DNA from: Heliopora coerulea
Lineage: Eukaryota; Cnidaria; Anthozoa; Scleralcyonacea; Helioporidae
Direction of reading: 5' to 3'
DNA length: 64,000 bases
NCBI GenBank assembly: GCA_030142905.1
Contig: JASJOG010000201.1
Coordinates: forward strand, 236,001 to 300,000
Numbering within the stretch: the first letter of the stretch is position 1; each line of letters starts with the position of its first letter. The translations under genes and the position numbers were made by a program. The notes under the pieces were generated by a model that saw nothing but the letters and a program-made list of their open reading frames with translations, was not told where the DNA came from and searched no databases. This document shows, in pieces, positions 10,976-21,745 of this stretch.

Positions 10976-11800
10976 ACACTGTGGCTATGTATTATAGTTA
11001 TATATATATATTGTTTTTTTTCGAAATCAACTATCAACAGAATAACTGTGCAGGAAGTACAGTTAAAGTTTAATGATTGGGTCACTTATATGACAATAAT
11101 ATGCATACGAGGAATTACCTTTGCCGGGAAAAGCCGTATGCTAGTCTTTCAAAGATCGGTTAGTGTTAATCCAACAAGAAAAGTTAATTTGTAGTCATAT
11201 TTCCGCATGTTTCAAACACGCCAGTGATAAGCGGGTTTGTTGCTGGCATATGAGCATCAATACTTCCTTCTGACATACAAGGGTCAAAGTATGATTCCCA
11301 TCACTATCTAATATTCAAACACACAGTACATTCAGATCGACTAAAAGAACCAAACATCAAAGGAACTTAACGTAAACTAATATAACAAATTATTCAAACG
11401 TTTAGGAAATCGACTGTTTATATGCCATTATGGTAATACTGATTTTGGAAAACGTATTTAACTCCATTGTTGATATTAGTCAGTGACGAGTGTGGGTAAC
11501 CTTGTTGGCTTCTGCAAAAACTGAAACCAGAGCCAGGGGCCAGGTTGTCCTCATTCTGCCACGTGTCCTTGTTCCACATTCATTCTATCGATCGAATTTA
11601 CTTCAAAAGACAGTACATCAGCAGGTCTTTCATAAGGCGAGAAATGTGGCTGTATTTCTTCGGCGCCGTATGTTTAGCTACTGGCGATAGAGTTTGATGC
11701 TCCTTTCGATACCGACATCGCTTTCAAACCCGTACTTTTCTTAAAATTTGGTGGATCTAGTTCACTTGCTTTTAGCGTTATTTTCTTGTACTCTTGATCT
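10976..11800. other. No gene seen (between transposon and PB1 exon)
   Basis: This includes a short TA run near 11005. The PB1 gene's next exon downstream on the minus strand should be here or further left, but I could not identify it. Confidence 0.4.
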
Positions 11801-11809
11801 TATTCTAAC

Positions 11810-12052
11810 CTCGCCGACCCTCGAAGCTCGTTAAGGGAAAACTCATCACCATACGGTAAATTGACAAGATCACCATCTTCGTCTTTATACCAAATGCACA
11901 CTAAAGCTGGACTATATACGGGCGACAAAATTGAGAATTTTGCTTTAATCGTATCAGCTAAACTCTGAAAGCTTAAATCTTTATCAATAAGAAAAGAACT
12001 AAATCTTCTGGGTCCATACTCAACCTTGACAAGCCAAGAACACACATTTTCT
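11810..12052 (-). CDS. PB1-domain exon of a host gene
   Basis: Translation on the minus strand gives a PB1 domain. A basic N-terminal strand (WLVKVEYGPRRF) carries the conserved Lys, a central helix follows, and then comes the acidic OPCA motif CIWYKDEDGDLVNLPYGDEF. Having both a basic face and an acidic face would make it a type I/II PB1, able to form chains. The exon is bounded by an acceptor (CATTTTAG at about 12053-12060) and a donor (GAG then gttaga at 11810/11809). The 243-nt length is divisible by three and phases are 2-2. PB1 domains mediate heterodimers among kinases and scaffold proteins (p62, PKC iota, MEK5, TFG types). I cannot name the protein; no other exon of it was identified nearby. 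Confidence 0.7.
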
Positions 12053-12564
12053 CTAAAATGACACAACAAACATGTTTGTCTCTGCATGTGATTGACGAAT
12101 GGCACATCACATCCAAGGGTTGAAATGTCAGCCTGGAAACACGAAGAAATTCCCTCAAAAAATCATTTTCCAATTACGTGACTAAAATTTCAATCCAGGC
12201 TTAAATCTTAACCCAGTTTCAACTAAATCCGACTGACGGAAAAATCCCATGTAATCGCTTGAATAAAATACCGCCATGGGCTGAATAGTTGATTGACAAA
12301 TGAGACATAAAAATGTCAAAACGATGAAGGCTATTCAATCTTTCCTAGCGTGTTTACGTTCGTTTTCATTTTGTTAATTAGTTATTTCACAACGATAGCC
12401 CTTCAGCTAAAGCTGCTTTTCAAGGGGCCGTTTCTTAAACTATTTACATTACTTAATTAAAACTAAAAAAAGAAAACTAATCTAAATATATAAGATGTAT
12501 GATGTAAATACATGCACTTCAATTAAAGGATTGAAGAATATATCTTTACTTTCGTTATTTAGAG

Positions 12565-12990
12565 CTTTTTCAATCGATGTCATTCAATTCATAAAAATAT
12601 TTGTCAAGTAAAGTTTTAAAATGACAAATTGAAAATTGCTCATACTTATCAATTAATTTATCGGGCAAATTATTCCAGGCGACAGCACCCCGGTACGAGA
12701 AACTTTTTTTCATCATGTTTCTACTGGGCTTGTTTAATGTGAGCTTGCTCCTGTTGCTCCGCATTTGATATGTACTATTATTACAGTAATTAAACATATT
12801 ATTAATGTACTCCGGTGCAAAACGAAGAAGAGCCTTGAGTGTCATTAAAATCTCCCTTTTTTGAAAGGTAAACTCAATTGGAATCCATTTTAAACTTTTA
12901 AAGATACTCTTGGATCTTATTTCGTAATTAGAACTAGTTATAACACAAGCTGCCCTTTTTTTGCATTTTGTAAATTTTTAGCTCGGACTG
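12565..12990 (-). pseudogene. LINE reverse transcriptase C-terminal remnant
   Basis: From about 12965 downward the minus strand reads RAACVITSSNYEIRSKSIF, then LKWIPIEF, LKALLRFAPEYI, and finally the KSFSYRGAVAWNNLPDKL block. This is the post-RT C-terminus of a CR1/Jockey-type LINE, related to but clearly different from the copy at 62-2302. It is a 5'-truncated 3' tail; the annotated methionine is internal. Confidence 0.85.
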
Positions 12991-12999
12991 AAATTTCTC

Positions 13000-13420
13000 T
13001 GTAATGAGTAATACTTGAAATGCGGTTAACTGTCTAAAATTTAATCCCTGGTTGACGTTCTTTGAATCAGCTCAACTAAACTTTTCAACATCATTTGTTT
13101 TGTCTTTTCGGCCTCACAAAATTTGTCACTGTTTGTGACCTGGAAGAAACCGTGTCTATGAATAGTCGCAGTCAAACTGAATTAAATTCTAGTGAATGAT
13201 CCGCGATTATAAAAACAAAACTTTCCGGGCTTGATGAGTCAAAACGTGAGCTAATTTTTATAACAATATCAAATGACATAGGATGCAGCAAGTATTATTC
13301 ACTTTTGAGCATGTTCAAGTAATTTTACCTAACAGAAAGTGAAAGTAAATAGTGCCGACTGAACACCACCTGTGTTTTAACGCTCACAATTTCTCGTGGA
13401 CTATTCCTAAATAAGTTAAC
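13000..13420. other. No feature recognised
   Basis: Unique-looking AT-rich sequence between the LINE tail and repeat copy B. Confidence 0.4.
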
Positions 13421-13810
13421 AAAATGTCAAGAAAACATGAAATATTTCCAAAGCAGCTGCCGAAGCAGGGTTCACACCACACAAGAATTCTTGACTTTTT
13501 GCCAACTCTCTTAGACCATTCGCTTTGTTTATCCTTCGTAAGCAAACTTTAAACTTGCATAACGTCATGTGAGACAATCTTTTAACTACATTCCTAACTT
13601 TTCTGGCAAAAGAGAATTATTGATTTGTACAGTAATTACAACTTGGTTTGAAAGTTCGAGAGTGGTGGGAGTAATTAGAGGTTTTTTCCTCGTTCCGTTT
13701 CCACGCCCACAAGCTCTCGCAGATGATTGGTTGGTGAGATACCAAAATGTCAAGAAAACATCAAAATATTTCAAACGTGGCAACGCCAGAGGGATTCGCA
13801 CCTTAGCAAT
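13420..13810 (+). repeat. Interspersed repeat, copy B, with partial tandem duplication
   Basis: The second copy of the 9.3-9.6 kb repeat, in opposite orientation. Bases 13422-13450 (AAAATGTCAAGAAAACAT and following) repeat at 13743-13770, so the left edge is the end of a preceding partial unit, spaced about 320 bp. The open frame 13569-13814 is the same by-product frame seen in copy A. Confidence 0.75.
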
Positions 13811-14350
13811 ATGATAACTAACAATTTGTAATTGTGATTTTTGGCTTCTTTTGTTGATTTGTCATGGCTAAAAACGCAGAGAATAGATGTGGTGTCATAT
13901 ACGACCCTATTGGGTGCTAAGGAGTTAAGTTATTTCTTTAACGTCGATTTGCACATACCACATCTCTCAACTGGAGGCCATGTGCAAAATGTTTATTTAC
14001 AAAAACAAATATGTGCGATACGTAGTAGAGTCCAGTTCAGCAAGTTTTGCTTTACCACGGAACACCGCCGACTAGCGTCTATTTTCCGCGCAGCCCCCAC
14101 TACTAATAAGTTTGAATGAAATCATTTTCCCCAAGACCATCAAGTTTTCATAAACTATGTTAGGTAAAATAAATGATTGCAATTTCACAACATACGACTA
14201 ATTCACTTATAAATTAAAAGGATCACCTGACATAAACTTTCCAAACATTTTTATGTCAAATTTCAAAGTTAACATAACCAAGGCATGTATTGAGCTAACA
14301 CGAAGTAAAACCATGGGAAAACTAAACAATCGTCCTTGATAACCCTTGCT
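13811..14350. other. No recognised gene
   Basis: A 92-codon plus-strand frame (13841-14119) has no recognisable motif and no splice context. It may be part of the repeat or hAT flank. Confidence 0.3.
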
Positions 14351-14356
14351 GTTACA

Positions 14357-14796
14357 TTACAATGAGTGACTACCCTGGGTTTGGATTTGTTTTGACAGAT
14401 TCTTAATATTTGGTTTGATGTTAGTGACTGCCAACCTTAGGTCGTTGTGAATTACGAGGCTGTTCCTAAACTTCGATTTGATGTGTAGGAAAGTTTTAAA
14501 CGTCGTTTCTGCAAGTACGTTGTTGAGAAGGGTATTATCACCTCCTCCAGATCGACTTTTGACAAGTGTGGCGCCACTTTTAGTCTTTCGGCAATCCAAA
14601 GTTGCACATAACCATTCTTTTCAAAGTACCGCTTAAGGTTCACAGAAGCTTGCATGTCGATCAGCTCTTCATGCTGAACATCCTCGAGTTTGGCCGTGAA
14701 TGGGTCGATAACAAAGCTGAAGTCACTGGCGTTCTCGATATCCTGGAACCTGTCCAACATTTCCGATCGCAAATCATCAAGATATCTAGAGATCAA
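14357..14796 (-). pseudogene. hAT transposase C-terminal region, frame-shifted
   Basis: The frame 14452-14796 contains FVIDPFTAKLEDVQHEELID and an FEKNGYVQLWIAE block, then PFSTTYL. The overlapping frame 14357-14599 supplies HIKSKFRNSL and DLRLAVTNIKPNIKNLSKQI. Together these match the ZBED5/SCAND3 C-terminus, where the last segment is the hAT dimerisation domain. One frameshift near 14500-14530 separates the two parts. Confidence 0.85.
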
Positions 14797-14905
14797 GTTA
14801 ATTATGTCTCCTGGCCGACCTTACCGTCGCACTTTTGACATAGTTCTTGGAACATATAAACTTCTCCGAGTTTAATTTCTCCGCTCCACAGTTCGAGTTT
14901 TGTCT

Positions 14906-15088
14906 TTAATGCATCAGAGGCTTGCTTGCATGATATACGATGTTCCTGTCGTTTCCCGGAAGCTGCCGGATAAAGCTATTGTAGTGCTCGAATATCTCAA
15001 TTAGGTAGACTAATTTCGTCTGGAAGTCGTCGGTTTCAAATACTTCTTCGTGCTCACTTTTCATGTTTACTGGCCAAGCATGCAACAA
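14906..15088 (-). pseudogene. hAT transposase middle fragment
   Basis: This 60-codon frame (KLVYLIEIFEHYNSFIRQLP and GNDRNIV) matches the segment that precedes the C-terminal region in ZBED5-like transposases (pattern DLAYLTDIF, then LQGKD). It has the same orientation and spacing as the neighbouring pieces. Confidence 0.6.
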
Positions 15089-15335
15089 GTGATGTTTCTA
15101 CAGATTTATCTGTCTTCTCTGCTATCTTCTTGCACGACGCTTTGATTGTTCAAGGACGGTTATCCAAATATTGTTTCTTTTGCTGGAAAATATATAATTA
15201 TAACGCGTAATAATAATGATTCAAAATAACTGATTTTTGACTCTTGTAAATGTACTGTAATAACTTCAAAGGTTTTGTAGTAAATGTTAACAACCTTTGT
15301 AAAGCTTTACAACTATAAAATTAAAATAAAATAAA

Positions 15336-15602
15336 TCAAACTGCATTCAAATTTACAAATTTAAGTGGATACATGCAACTTAACCTGAAATACTCAATGT
15401 CGCTATCCAATGAACTTGGATGATTTGCTTCTTGATGTCGTTTCACTTTCGCCGATTTCATAAAATCGGGTGCCGCAATCTTACCACATAAAAAAGATTC
15501 CGGTTTGCCTTCAACAATTCTTGATTTGATAAAACCGCAATATAGATACTCTTCCCTATATCCGCAATTTTTTTGCTTCCCTGTAAAGTCGCGGTTCGCC
15601 AC
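15336..15602 (-). pseudogene. BED-type zinc finger of the hAT remnant
   Basis: The translation includes YREEYLYCGF, a FLCGK knuckle, FMKSAKVKRHQEANHPSSL and IEYF. This is the N-terminal BED finger pattern of ZBED5/SCAND3 proteins (Cys-x2-Cys, then His-x-His after KPSKLKRH). The first zinc-ligand Cys appears replaced by Ser, so the finger is probably non-functional. Confidence 0.75.
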
Positions 15603-15794
15603 AATGTAAACAAGACATTTTTATATGTGCGGATCACGTTTGTCCCTGCGTGCCCTATTTTATACGCGGATCTCCTGTGGACTCTCTGGCTTACACGGAC
15701 CCCAAAACCTTTTCACGGATAGCAAATTTCGGAACAATGTTATAGAGCAATACTCTACAATGCAACTACACGTTGATGTCCTATATGTTTTCAG

Positions 15795-15884
15795 ATCCTG
15801 GGGTTGACAAGGAAAGTGATACAGCAAAGCCTATTACGGGTGTAACCAGCGAAACAGGTACTTCGGACGATCTCCCGCCGGAAG
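15795..15884 (+). CDS. Linker exon A (phase 1-1), upstream of PNP domain
   Basis: A 90-nt open segment bounded by a good acceptor (TATGTTTTCAG) and a consensus donor (gtaagc at 15885). In the frame set by the next exon it encodes 29 residues, DKESDTAKPITGVTSETG and then TSDDLPPE: acidic, Ser/Thr-rich, probably disordered. Splicing to 18680 completes a GAC codon and keeps frame. No domain is present, so recognition rests on splice signals and phase. Confidence 0.5.
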
Positions 15885-16460
15885 GTAAGCAATTTAAAAA
15901 AGAACTGATATCTTACGTGGGTTAAGGAGTGAGATATACATGATGTGAGTTGTGTAACTCAACAGAATTTGGCCATAGTTTCAGCATAATTCATGTAATG
16001 GTTGGTTAGAAAACCCTTATCAGATGCCAGAAGAATATTCTCGTCGAAGTCGAAGTAGGGGTCCAAATCCTAAGGCCACCCTTCAACGTATGCACTTTAC
16101 GCTTTTGTAAATAAGCGGCCGTCTAGTACCGCATATGTCAGATAGATAAAGTCTGTAATGAAGATATTTAGATAGTAACATATTTATTTGACCAACAAGC
16201 CAATGTTTGTGAGGGGATGGTTTGTTTTTCTTGAATATCCCGTTATCCATTACATTATGAAGGAATTGGTTAAACGGGATATGAATTGTAATTTATCAGG
16301 TATTGATGATCATTTAGATTGTTATTCAAACCTGAACTAGATATGGTTTATTTTGGATTCGACGCTGATTTTTCATCAAATCACTGTTAGTATTTGATAT
16401 GACTAGATTGTTAACTAGTGACAAACGGCAGGATCTCATATCGTCGGTTGTTGTTAATTT
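15885..16460 (+). other. Intron after exon A, no feature
   Basis: Contains a TATCCCGTT / AACGGGATA short inverted pair (16236-16281) and otherwise nothing recognised. Confidence 0.4.
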
Positions 16461-16462
16461 GA

Positions 16463-17109
16463 CTACGTGGCCTTCATTTTATTGCTGAACTGAACATGAA
16501 TAAGGTCTTTATAACGAGACTTGAAGGATAGCCCCTGTTGTAGAGTCTTTTTCCAAGTCGTATTCTCGTTTTTTGAGCTTATGTTTGTTTCCATGAATTG
16601 ATTGTCACTGAGGAAGCTCTTTCCGTTAAATAAAACCCTTTTTAGTATAAATAGAATAACTGGAAGAAAAGATCCAGGTTTTAATTGGATGGTGTTTTCA
16701 TTAATTTCGTTAAAACTTAAAAGCATTCGTTAACGTTCACTGAGTTCTTGCATGTAATAAGATTAGCTCTAGTTCCAAGTTGAAAATTCCTTGGGTTTTC
16801 TTTGGTCTCAGTTTTGGTTTTCCATTTATGAAGTCTTGTGGGTTGACTGGTCGTGCCCTGATCTTTTGTTAGTCTGGGCATGGAGATTTTAATTGCCTTT
16901 CGCTTTCCTTTGTTGCTTGGTTGTCTGCAATTTTGTATTTTTTTTCCTCCCTGCTTCATCGTCAAGTCGGCAAGTATAGACCAGATGCGTTGACAAATTT
17001 TCTCCAGAGCATTCTGGAAATCTTTATATGAACCGGTAATGTGACCTTGGTCGGTACAAGAGCCCGTACAGGAATATGGAGTTTTTTTAGCATTCGTGGA
17101 AAAGTTCAA
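16463..17109 (-). pseudogene. Unrecognised minus-strand frames, probably one broken gene
   Basis: Two abutting frames (16717-17109 and 16463-16726) overlap by about 10 bases in different phases. The downstream one ends with LQQGLSFKSRYKDLIHVQFS and has a strongly protein-like pattern. The upstream one is Lys/Thr/Gln-rich. No family was recognised. A frameshift of a single former ORF from a mobile element is the simplest reading. Confidence 0.3.
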
Positions 17110-17404
17110 GCTAACATTTGCACTTGGCTGCTCTCGCTTTCAGAGCGGCTTAATAGCTAAAACACCGAATTTTTATATTGTAACTTAAATGTTATCGGGG
17201 GTGGCTATTCTTGCTTCTTTTAACTTACATATAGAAAGGAACAAATCATGGGCAAATTCAAAATTATGAATATTTTACTAGGTTTTCTCCGTAAAAGTCT
17301 AGCCAACTATCCTATGTAGACCGCTTTTTCTTCGCGTTTGAGATAAACAGAATTGTTGTAATTTTTATCTTTATATTAATTAGCTGTATTTTAATTTAGT
17401 GATA

Positions 17405-17760
17405 ATAAAATAAATTCGTCATTATTATTAGTTTTATTATCATCATTATCATTATCACCATCGTTATCAATATCGTTGTCATTCTTCATCATTATCATTG
17501 TTATATTATCACCTTAATATGGCTATCATTTCCGCTATCCTCTCGCTGTTTTCATCGTTATTGATATCGCCATCATTGTTGTTATTATATTTTTATTATT
17601 ATTATCATTGTCATTATTATTATTATTATTATTGTGATCATTATTATTATTAGTATTATTATGATGATCATTATTAGTATCATTATTATTATAATCATCA
17701 TTTTTATAACCATTATTATTATTGTCATTATTATTATTATCATTGTCATTAATACTTTCT
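17405..17760. repeat. ATT/ATC trinucleotide microsatellite
   Basis: Imperfect (ATT)n interspersed with ATC and GTC runs, most regular at 17580-17750. The Asn/Asp-rich frame on the minus strand (17535-17783) is its translation. Confidence 0.9.
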
Positions 17761-18109
17761 GTCTGTCTGCCTCCCCTCCACATCGTAAGGGAAATTCAAG
17801 CCTTGCAGGTTAGTTTTTAATTATGAGTAAAGAAACATATTCTCGACAGCTTTTATATGGCAAAACAAGTCAAAACTCTTGTGTTGAGCATTAGTATAAT
17901 TACCGAGCTGATTATCGAAAACCCCCCGTGGTGATTGGCTTGATATTTACGTCAGAAATATCAGCAATCTAGTACGGATGATTATAACAGCGAAGATTCA
18001 GAAACAAGATGGCGGCTACCTTTGTAAATGTTACCAAGGAGATTTTAAAACTGCTAGTTTACTACTTTCATGATTATTATTACTTCTCCTTCGATACCAA
18101 ATTTCCATC

Positions 18110-18610
18110 CCGATTTCGTCGGGATTATCCCGATTTTGCTTAAACATCCCGAATCTCGACTAATATGCCGTCGGGATAGGAAAAATCCCTAATTTGACAT
18201 TTTCTTCAAGTAACAAGAAGTCTGGAAAGATATTTTCGTCAAATTTTAATAGTATAGATATCTTTCGATGACCCAATCAAAAATATGTCGCCAGTGGTAA
18301 ACAGATGGACGAAATGAACAGGACATAAATTAGACAGGTGGCCTTTGAATAAGTCAGGAATATCCGATTTCTCAAACTTCTTCTCGATGAATATGTCTCA
18401 CATTACAATACCATTTCAGTACAGTAGCACTTTTTATTAAAACCAAGAGCAAACGACGATCAATTTACCGAACATTTTTGAAAGAAATTATTGCCTCAGC
18501 TAGCAAGAAAACGTGTTTTAAAACATCAAGATTTCAAGATTTTAATGGGGAGCATGCTCCCAGAACCTCCCTGGTAAAATCCCGATTTTGCGCGGTCCGT
18601 AGATTGGACA
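18110..18610. repeat. Degenerate repeat with TCCCGATTTTG motifs and palindromes
   Basis: Motifs such as CCCGATTTCGTCGGGA (palindromic) and TCCCGATTTTG recur at 18113-18175 and 18577-18597. A GGGGAGCATGCTCCC palindrome lies at 18547-18561. A similar GGGGGAGCATGCTC motif after a TTTTAAAACATC lead occurs near 21004-21031, suggesting a dispersed family. The boundaries are uncertain. Confidence 0.4.
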
Positions 18611-18679
18611 GTCTGAATGTCAGGTTTTTGAAAAAATGTTGTCGCATATAATAGACGCATTAGATTTATCCGTTCATAG

Positions 18680-19375
18680 ACACCAGCACCTACATTGCCA
18701 AAGAAGACGCCTGTAAATCCAGTACCATCCCTCCACCGCCAAATGTTGACGTTCTTGAATTGAAAGACATAAAAGCAATTCCTGTGGATTGGCCTGATTT
18801 TAATAGGCGGAAAACTGATGTCCTTTTACTGACAGCAAACGATGTTGAATTTTGTGCTACGCTTAAGATTCTACCTGATCCAAAAGTTGCAGATAGCCTA
18901 CAAAGTCTTGGTCCTGTTTACTTGGACAAGATTGACCATAACAGAATTGCTGTTTTAAAGTCAGACATGGGAGCGATTGGTGCTGCTGCGATACAATCCA
19001 CGCTTTTAAGTGCAATTGAACTGTTGAAGCCTGGGGTAATTGTGTGTCTTGGAGTGGCCTTTGGAATGAAACAAGACAAGGTCCAGCTAGGCGACGTGTT
19101 GGTAGCGACAAAGATGGCTCTGTATAGCAAACAGAAAGTGGACACCAAGGGCGAGATTCATCGACGAGGACCAGAATTTGAGTGCAAACAAAGACTTTTC
19201 CGTTTGTTCGATCGTGGCAAAGATGGTTGGAAAGGTCCGAACAAAGATGGCAAGACACCAAAAGTTCATCTCGGCCTTGTTCTTAGTGGTCCAGTGCTTA
19301 TTAATAACAAAGATTATAAAGAAAAGCTTCGGCGTTTGTATCCAGAGGCTTTGGGAGGAGAGATGGAGGGAGAAG
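18680..19375 (+). CDS. PNP/MTA-SAH nucleosidase-like domain, main exon
   Basis: The exon starts after TTCATAG and ends at donor gtatgc; 696 nt, phase 1-1, 231 complete codons. After a Pro-rich leader (residues 1-42) the phosphorylase/nucleosidase fold begins: TDVLLLTANDVEFCATL (45-61), then GVIVCLGVAFGM (118-129) with the ribose/phosphate-binding glycine loop, LGDVLVATKMALYS (136-149), and LGGEMEGE (224-231) with the Glu-Met-Glu motif that contacts the ribose in the family. The C-terminal strand with the catalytic Asp is in the next exon. Known members cleave or phosphorolyse the N-glycosidic bond of purine nucleosides, including MTA and SAH. In cnidarians such domains occur in large multidomain proteins; substrate and role here are unknown. 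Confidence 0.9.
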
Positions 19376-21584
19376 GTATGCAAACTAAATACATTTGAAG
19401 TTTAAGGAGTAAGAAATGACTGGGGAGTGAAAACATGTGAAAGGACAGGAGTGAGATATATACAGCTTTTTATAAGATAGGATTGCCAGCAGGGTATTCA
19501 GTTATGTTAAACTTATATTTGGGAATTCACAATAGTGGACTCTTTCACAGACCGCAAAACTATTAAAACGGTGCAGCAAACATTCTGCTTGTTTCCATTT
19601 TTTGCCAGTTAATGCATTTTATGACTCTAATGTTCTTTGCTGGAAAACTTAACAAAACAACGTCTTGCATACTAAGCTGTAATGGTTTTTAAATCCTTCA
19701 AGCCACTGGCATCAAATTATAATTGATCGAAATTCATTGTTAGAAACAATCTAATAATTTGAAGAATTGCAACACCTCTTCCACATCCAAATATTGGCCG
19801 AAGTAGGGGGTGGATCGAGACTGTCGAGACTGTTGCAGAAGCTAAAGTCAGATTTTCAGGTCAAAACTAAATTAAGAATGAGCTGTTGACTACCGCATAA
19901 ATTTGCCTCCCAGTAATGGTCAAAAAAAGCGAAATCTCGCTTGCTTAGCCCCCAGAATACTCGTAAATATCGACTTTTCTTTGATAATTATGGTTCGACT
20001 AACACTTGATACTAAAAATAGTTTGTTACTAAGGATTTCCAGCAACAAAGAAGTGTTGCTGGCCAATAAATGTGCCGCATTATTTAGCAGAGGCAACAGT
20101 CAGTAACAAGAAGTAAAGCTTCAGTTTTTATAAATTAAAATAACCAATCGCATAGCGTGTACTCTCACCGTTTTAACTATGTTATTTAGCTGAGCAATAC
20201 AATGTGCTTAGTTTTAACTTGTGTCGATAATGGCTTCGGATAGCGTTTTGTAACAGCAATTGGATAGATTAGATGATCGGGAGCAATACTCTGGAAGGGA
20301 AAAGTAAAAATTACTGAGTTGATGAAGCTGAAAATTTTCTACCAGCGTACATTGATTGTCGCGCGTTGTAATTGCAAAACAAACTGCTTGATCGTGGGGT
20401 TTCACTGAGTCAAGTTTTTAAAGCGACAATTACCACCTGCTCAGGATTGAATTGCGTTCCTTGTGCCATGTGTCCGTCCAGTAAGGTATCAAAGATTTTC
20501 ACCGAAATGTTACCACTTGCTTAGATTATTTCTAAATATGGACGTTGCATTTATGAGATGTCAACCACTGAGCTGCTTGTGGTCTCGATATAAACATTCG
20601 TAAACGAGTAAAGAAAGCTGTGAGGGAAAAGGCAAAGTTATTTTGGCATTTAAAACAAAACCAAACGAATTGTGATTAGTCTAGCCATGGAAGGTGGACT
20701 GAGCTGCAGCTCTTGCCAGGAAAACGAAAATCCAAAATTAATCTCAAAGTAATATGAGACCTTGGAATGTTTGTTGTGGCATGTGACCTTGTCGAAATTA
20801 CATTTTCGTATTGCTGATGCGTTTTGTAAGTGTCCCTGTCTTTTGGAATATCTTTGTTTTTGTTGCTCTGTAAAGGATACAAGTTTTATAAAGCTACATG
20901 TAACTTGACATATCACTTGATCTTTTTTGTGGTGATGCTTGTAGTTTTGTTAGATTAAAATGCCCCATAAATTACAGGAAATAGCGTTTGACGAGTTTCA
21001 AAATTTTAAAACATCCGGGGGAGCATGCTCTCCGCCCCCCAGCTCAATATCCTCTAATCAACCGTCTCATTTGGAGCTGGATCCAATTCTGGAAATAGCT
21101 TTTCCTATCGTGGCCGATTGCGACATAGTTTATCTTAAAAAGTTAGTAAAATTGAACTCTTGCCTTTAATGCAAAAATTCTCTATGTTGCTGCGACTTTC
21201 AAAACTCTCATTAACGTTGTTGTGATTTTGAGAAAAAACTCATTGTATTATATTCGGTAGATACGGCATCCATAAAAAGTAGGCTTTGATTATTTCTGTA
21301 ATAGGTAACTCTAGGTTGTACTTGATAATTTCAACCCTTTACCTGGTACTGTGGCCATTTGGCAATTCAACTTATTAATTGTACTCTAGCTAGAGTGCCG
21401 GAGGGTTTTGCTCAGGCTAATGCTGGACGACTTTACTCGTCAAGAGGGGCCTCGTAGAGATCAGCCATGTGAAGGGATAATATATTTATCATTATTATTT
21501 GATATTTTAAGTATACCTGATAGAGTTAACATAAATAAAGTATCAATTATCGAGCTTCATTACCTCGTCAATAGGATTATACAG
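19376..21584 (+). other. Intron between the two PNP exons
   Basis: About 2.2 kb. A GGGGGAGCATGCTC motif near 21020 is shared with 18.55 kb. No other exon or transposon protein was recognised. Confidence 0.5.
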
Positions 21585-21745
21585 CATTTGCCAAGAAAGG
21601 GAAATTCCATGGATTGTGTGTAAGGGCGTTTCAGACTGGGCGGATGGCTCGAAAGATAAAAGTTGGCAGCGATATGCTGCAGCCGCGGCAGCGTCTTATG
21701 TAGAACATATTTTGAAGAGATTCAAAGTTCCAGTGCAAAAAACAG
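21585..21745 (+). CDS. PNP domain C-terminal exon
   Basis: This reads PWIVCKGVSDWADGSKDKSW followed by QRYAAAAAASYVEHIL, the final strand and helix of the PNP/MTAN fold. The Ser-Asp of GVSDWAD is the catalytic acid position (ISDVAD in bacterial MTAN). The donor is gtaaac at 21746, phase 1. The best-looking acceptor (TTATACAG at 21577-21584) gives FAKKG as expected after EMEGEG, but the exon is then 161 nt and one base short. The alternative AG at 21594-21595 restores frame (150 nt) but drops the conserved residues. So either a 1-bp deletion or a shifted acceptor is present; the entry uses the first boundary. Confidence 0.75.

Larger units (their letters stand above)
14357..15602 (-). mobile_element. 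hAT transposon remnant (ZBED5/SCAND3-type)
   Basis: Minus-strand order is a BED zinc finger (15336-15602), a middle helical piece (14906-15088) and the C-terminal dimerisation region (14357-14796). The segments read in two or more frames. A ZBED5-type hAT transposase has about 600 residues; only about 240 are left, so most of the RNase H-like catalytic core between 15336 and 15088 has been lost. Confidence 0.8.

Noticed and set aside
13569..13814. 81-codon frame similar to the 144-codon frame at 9075-9509
   Set aside because: The similarity is at DNA level across the whole repeat, including non-coding flanks; the frames diverge after the shared part.
17535..17783. Asn/Asp-rich protein on the minus strand
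   Set aside because: Translation of the ATT/ATC microsatellite.
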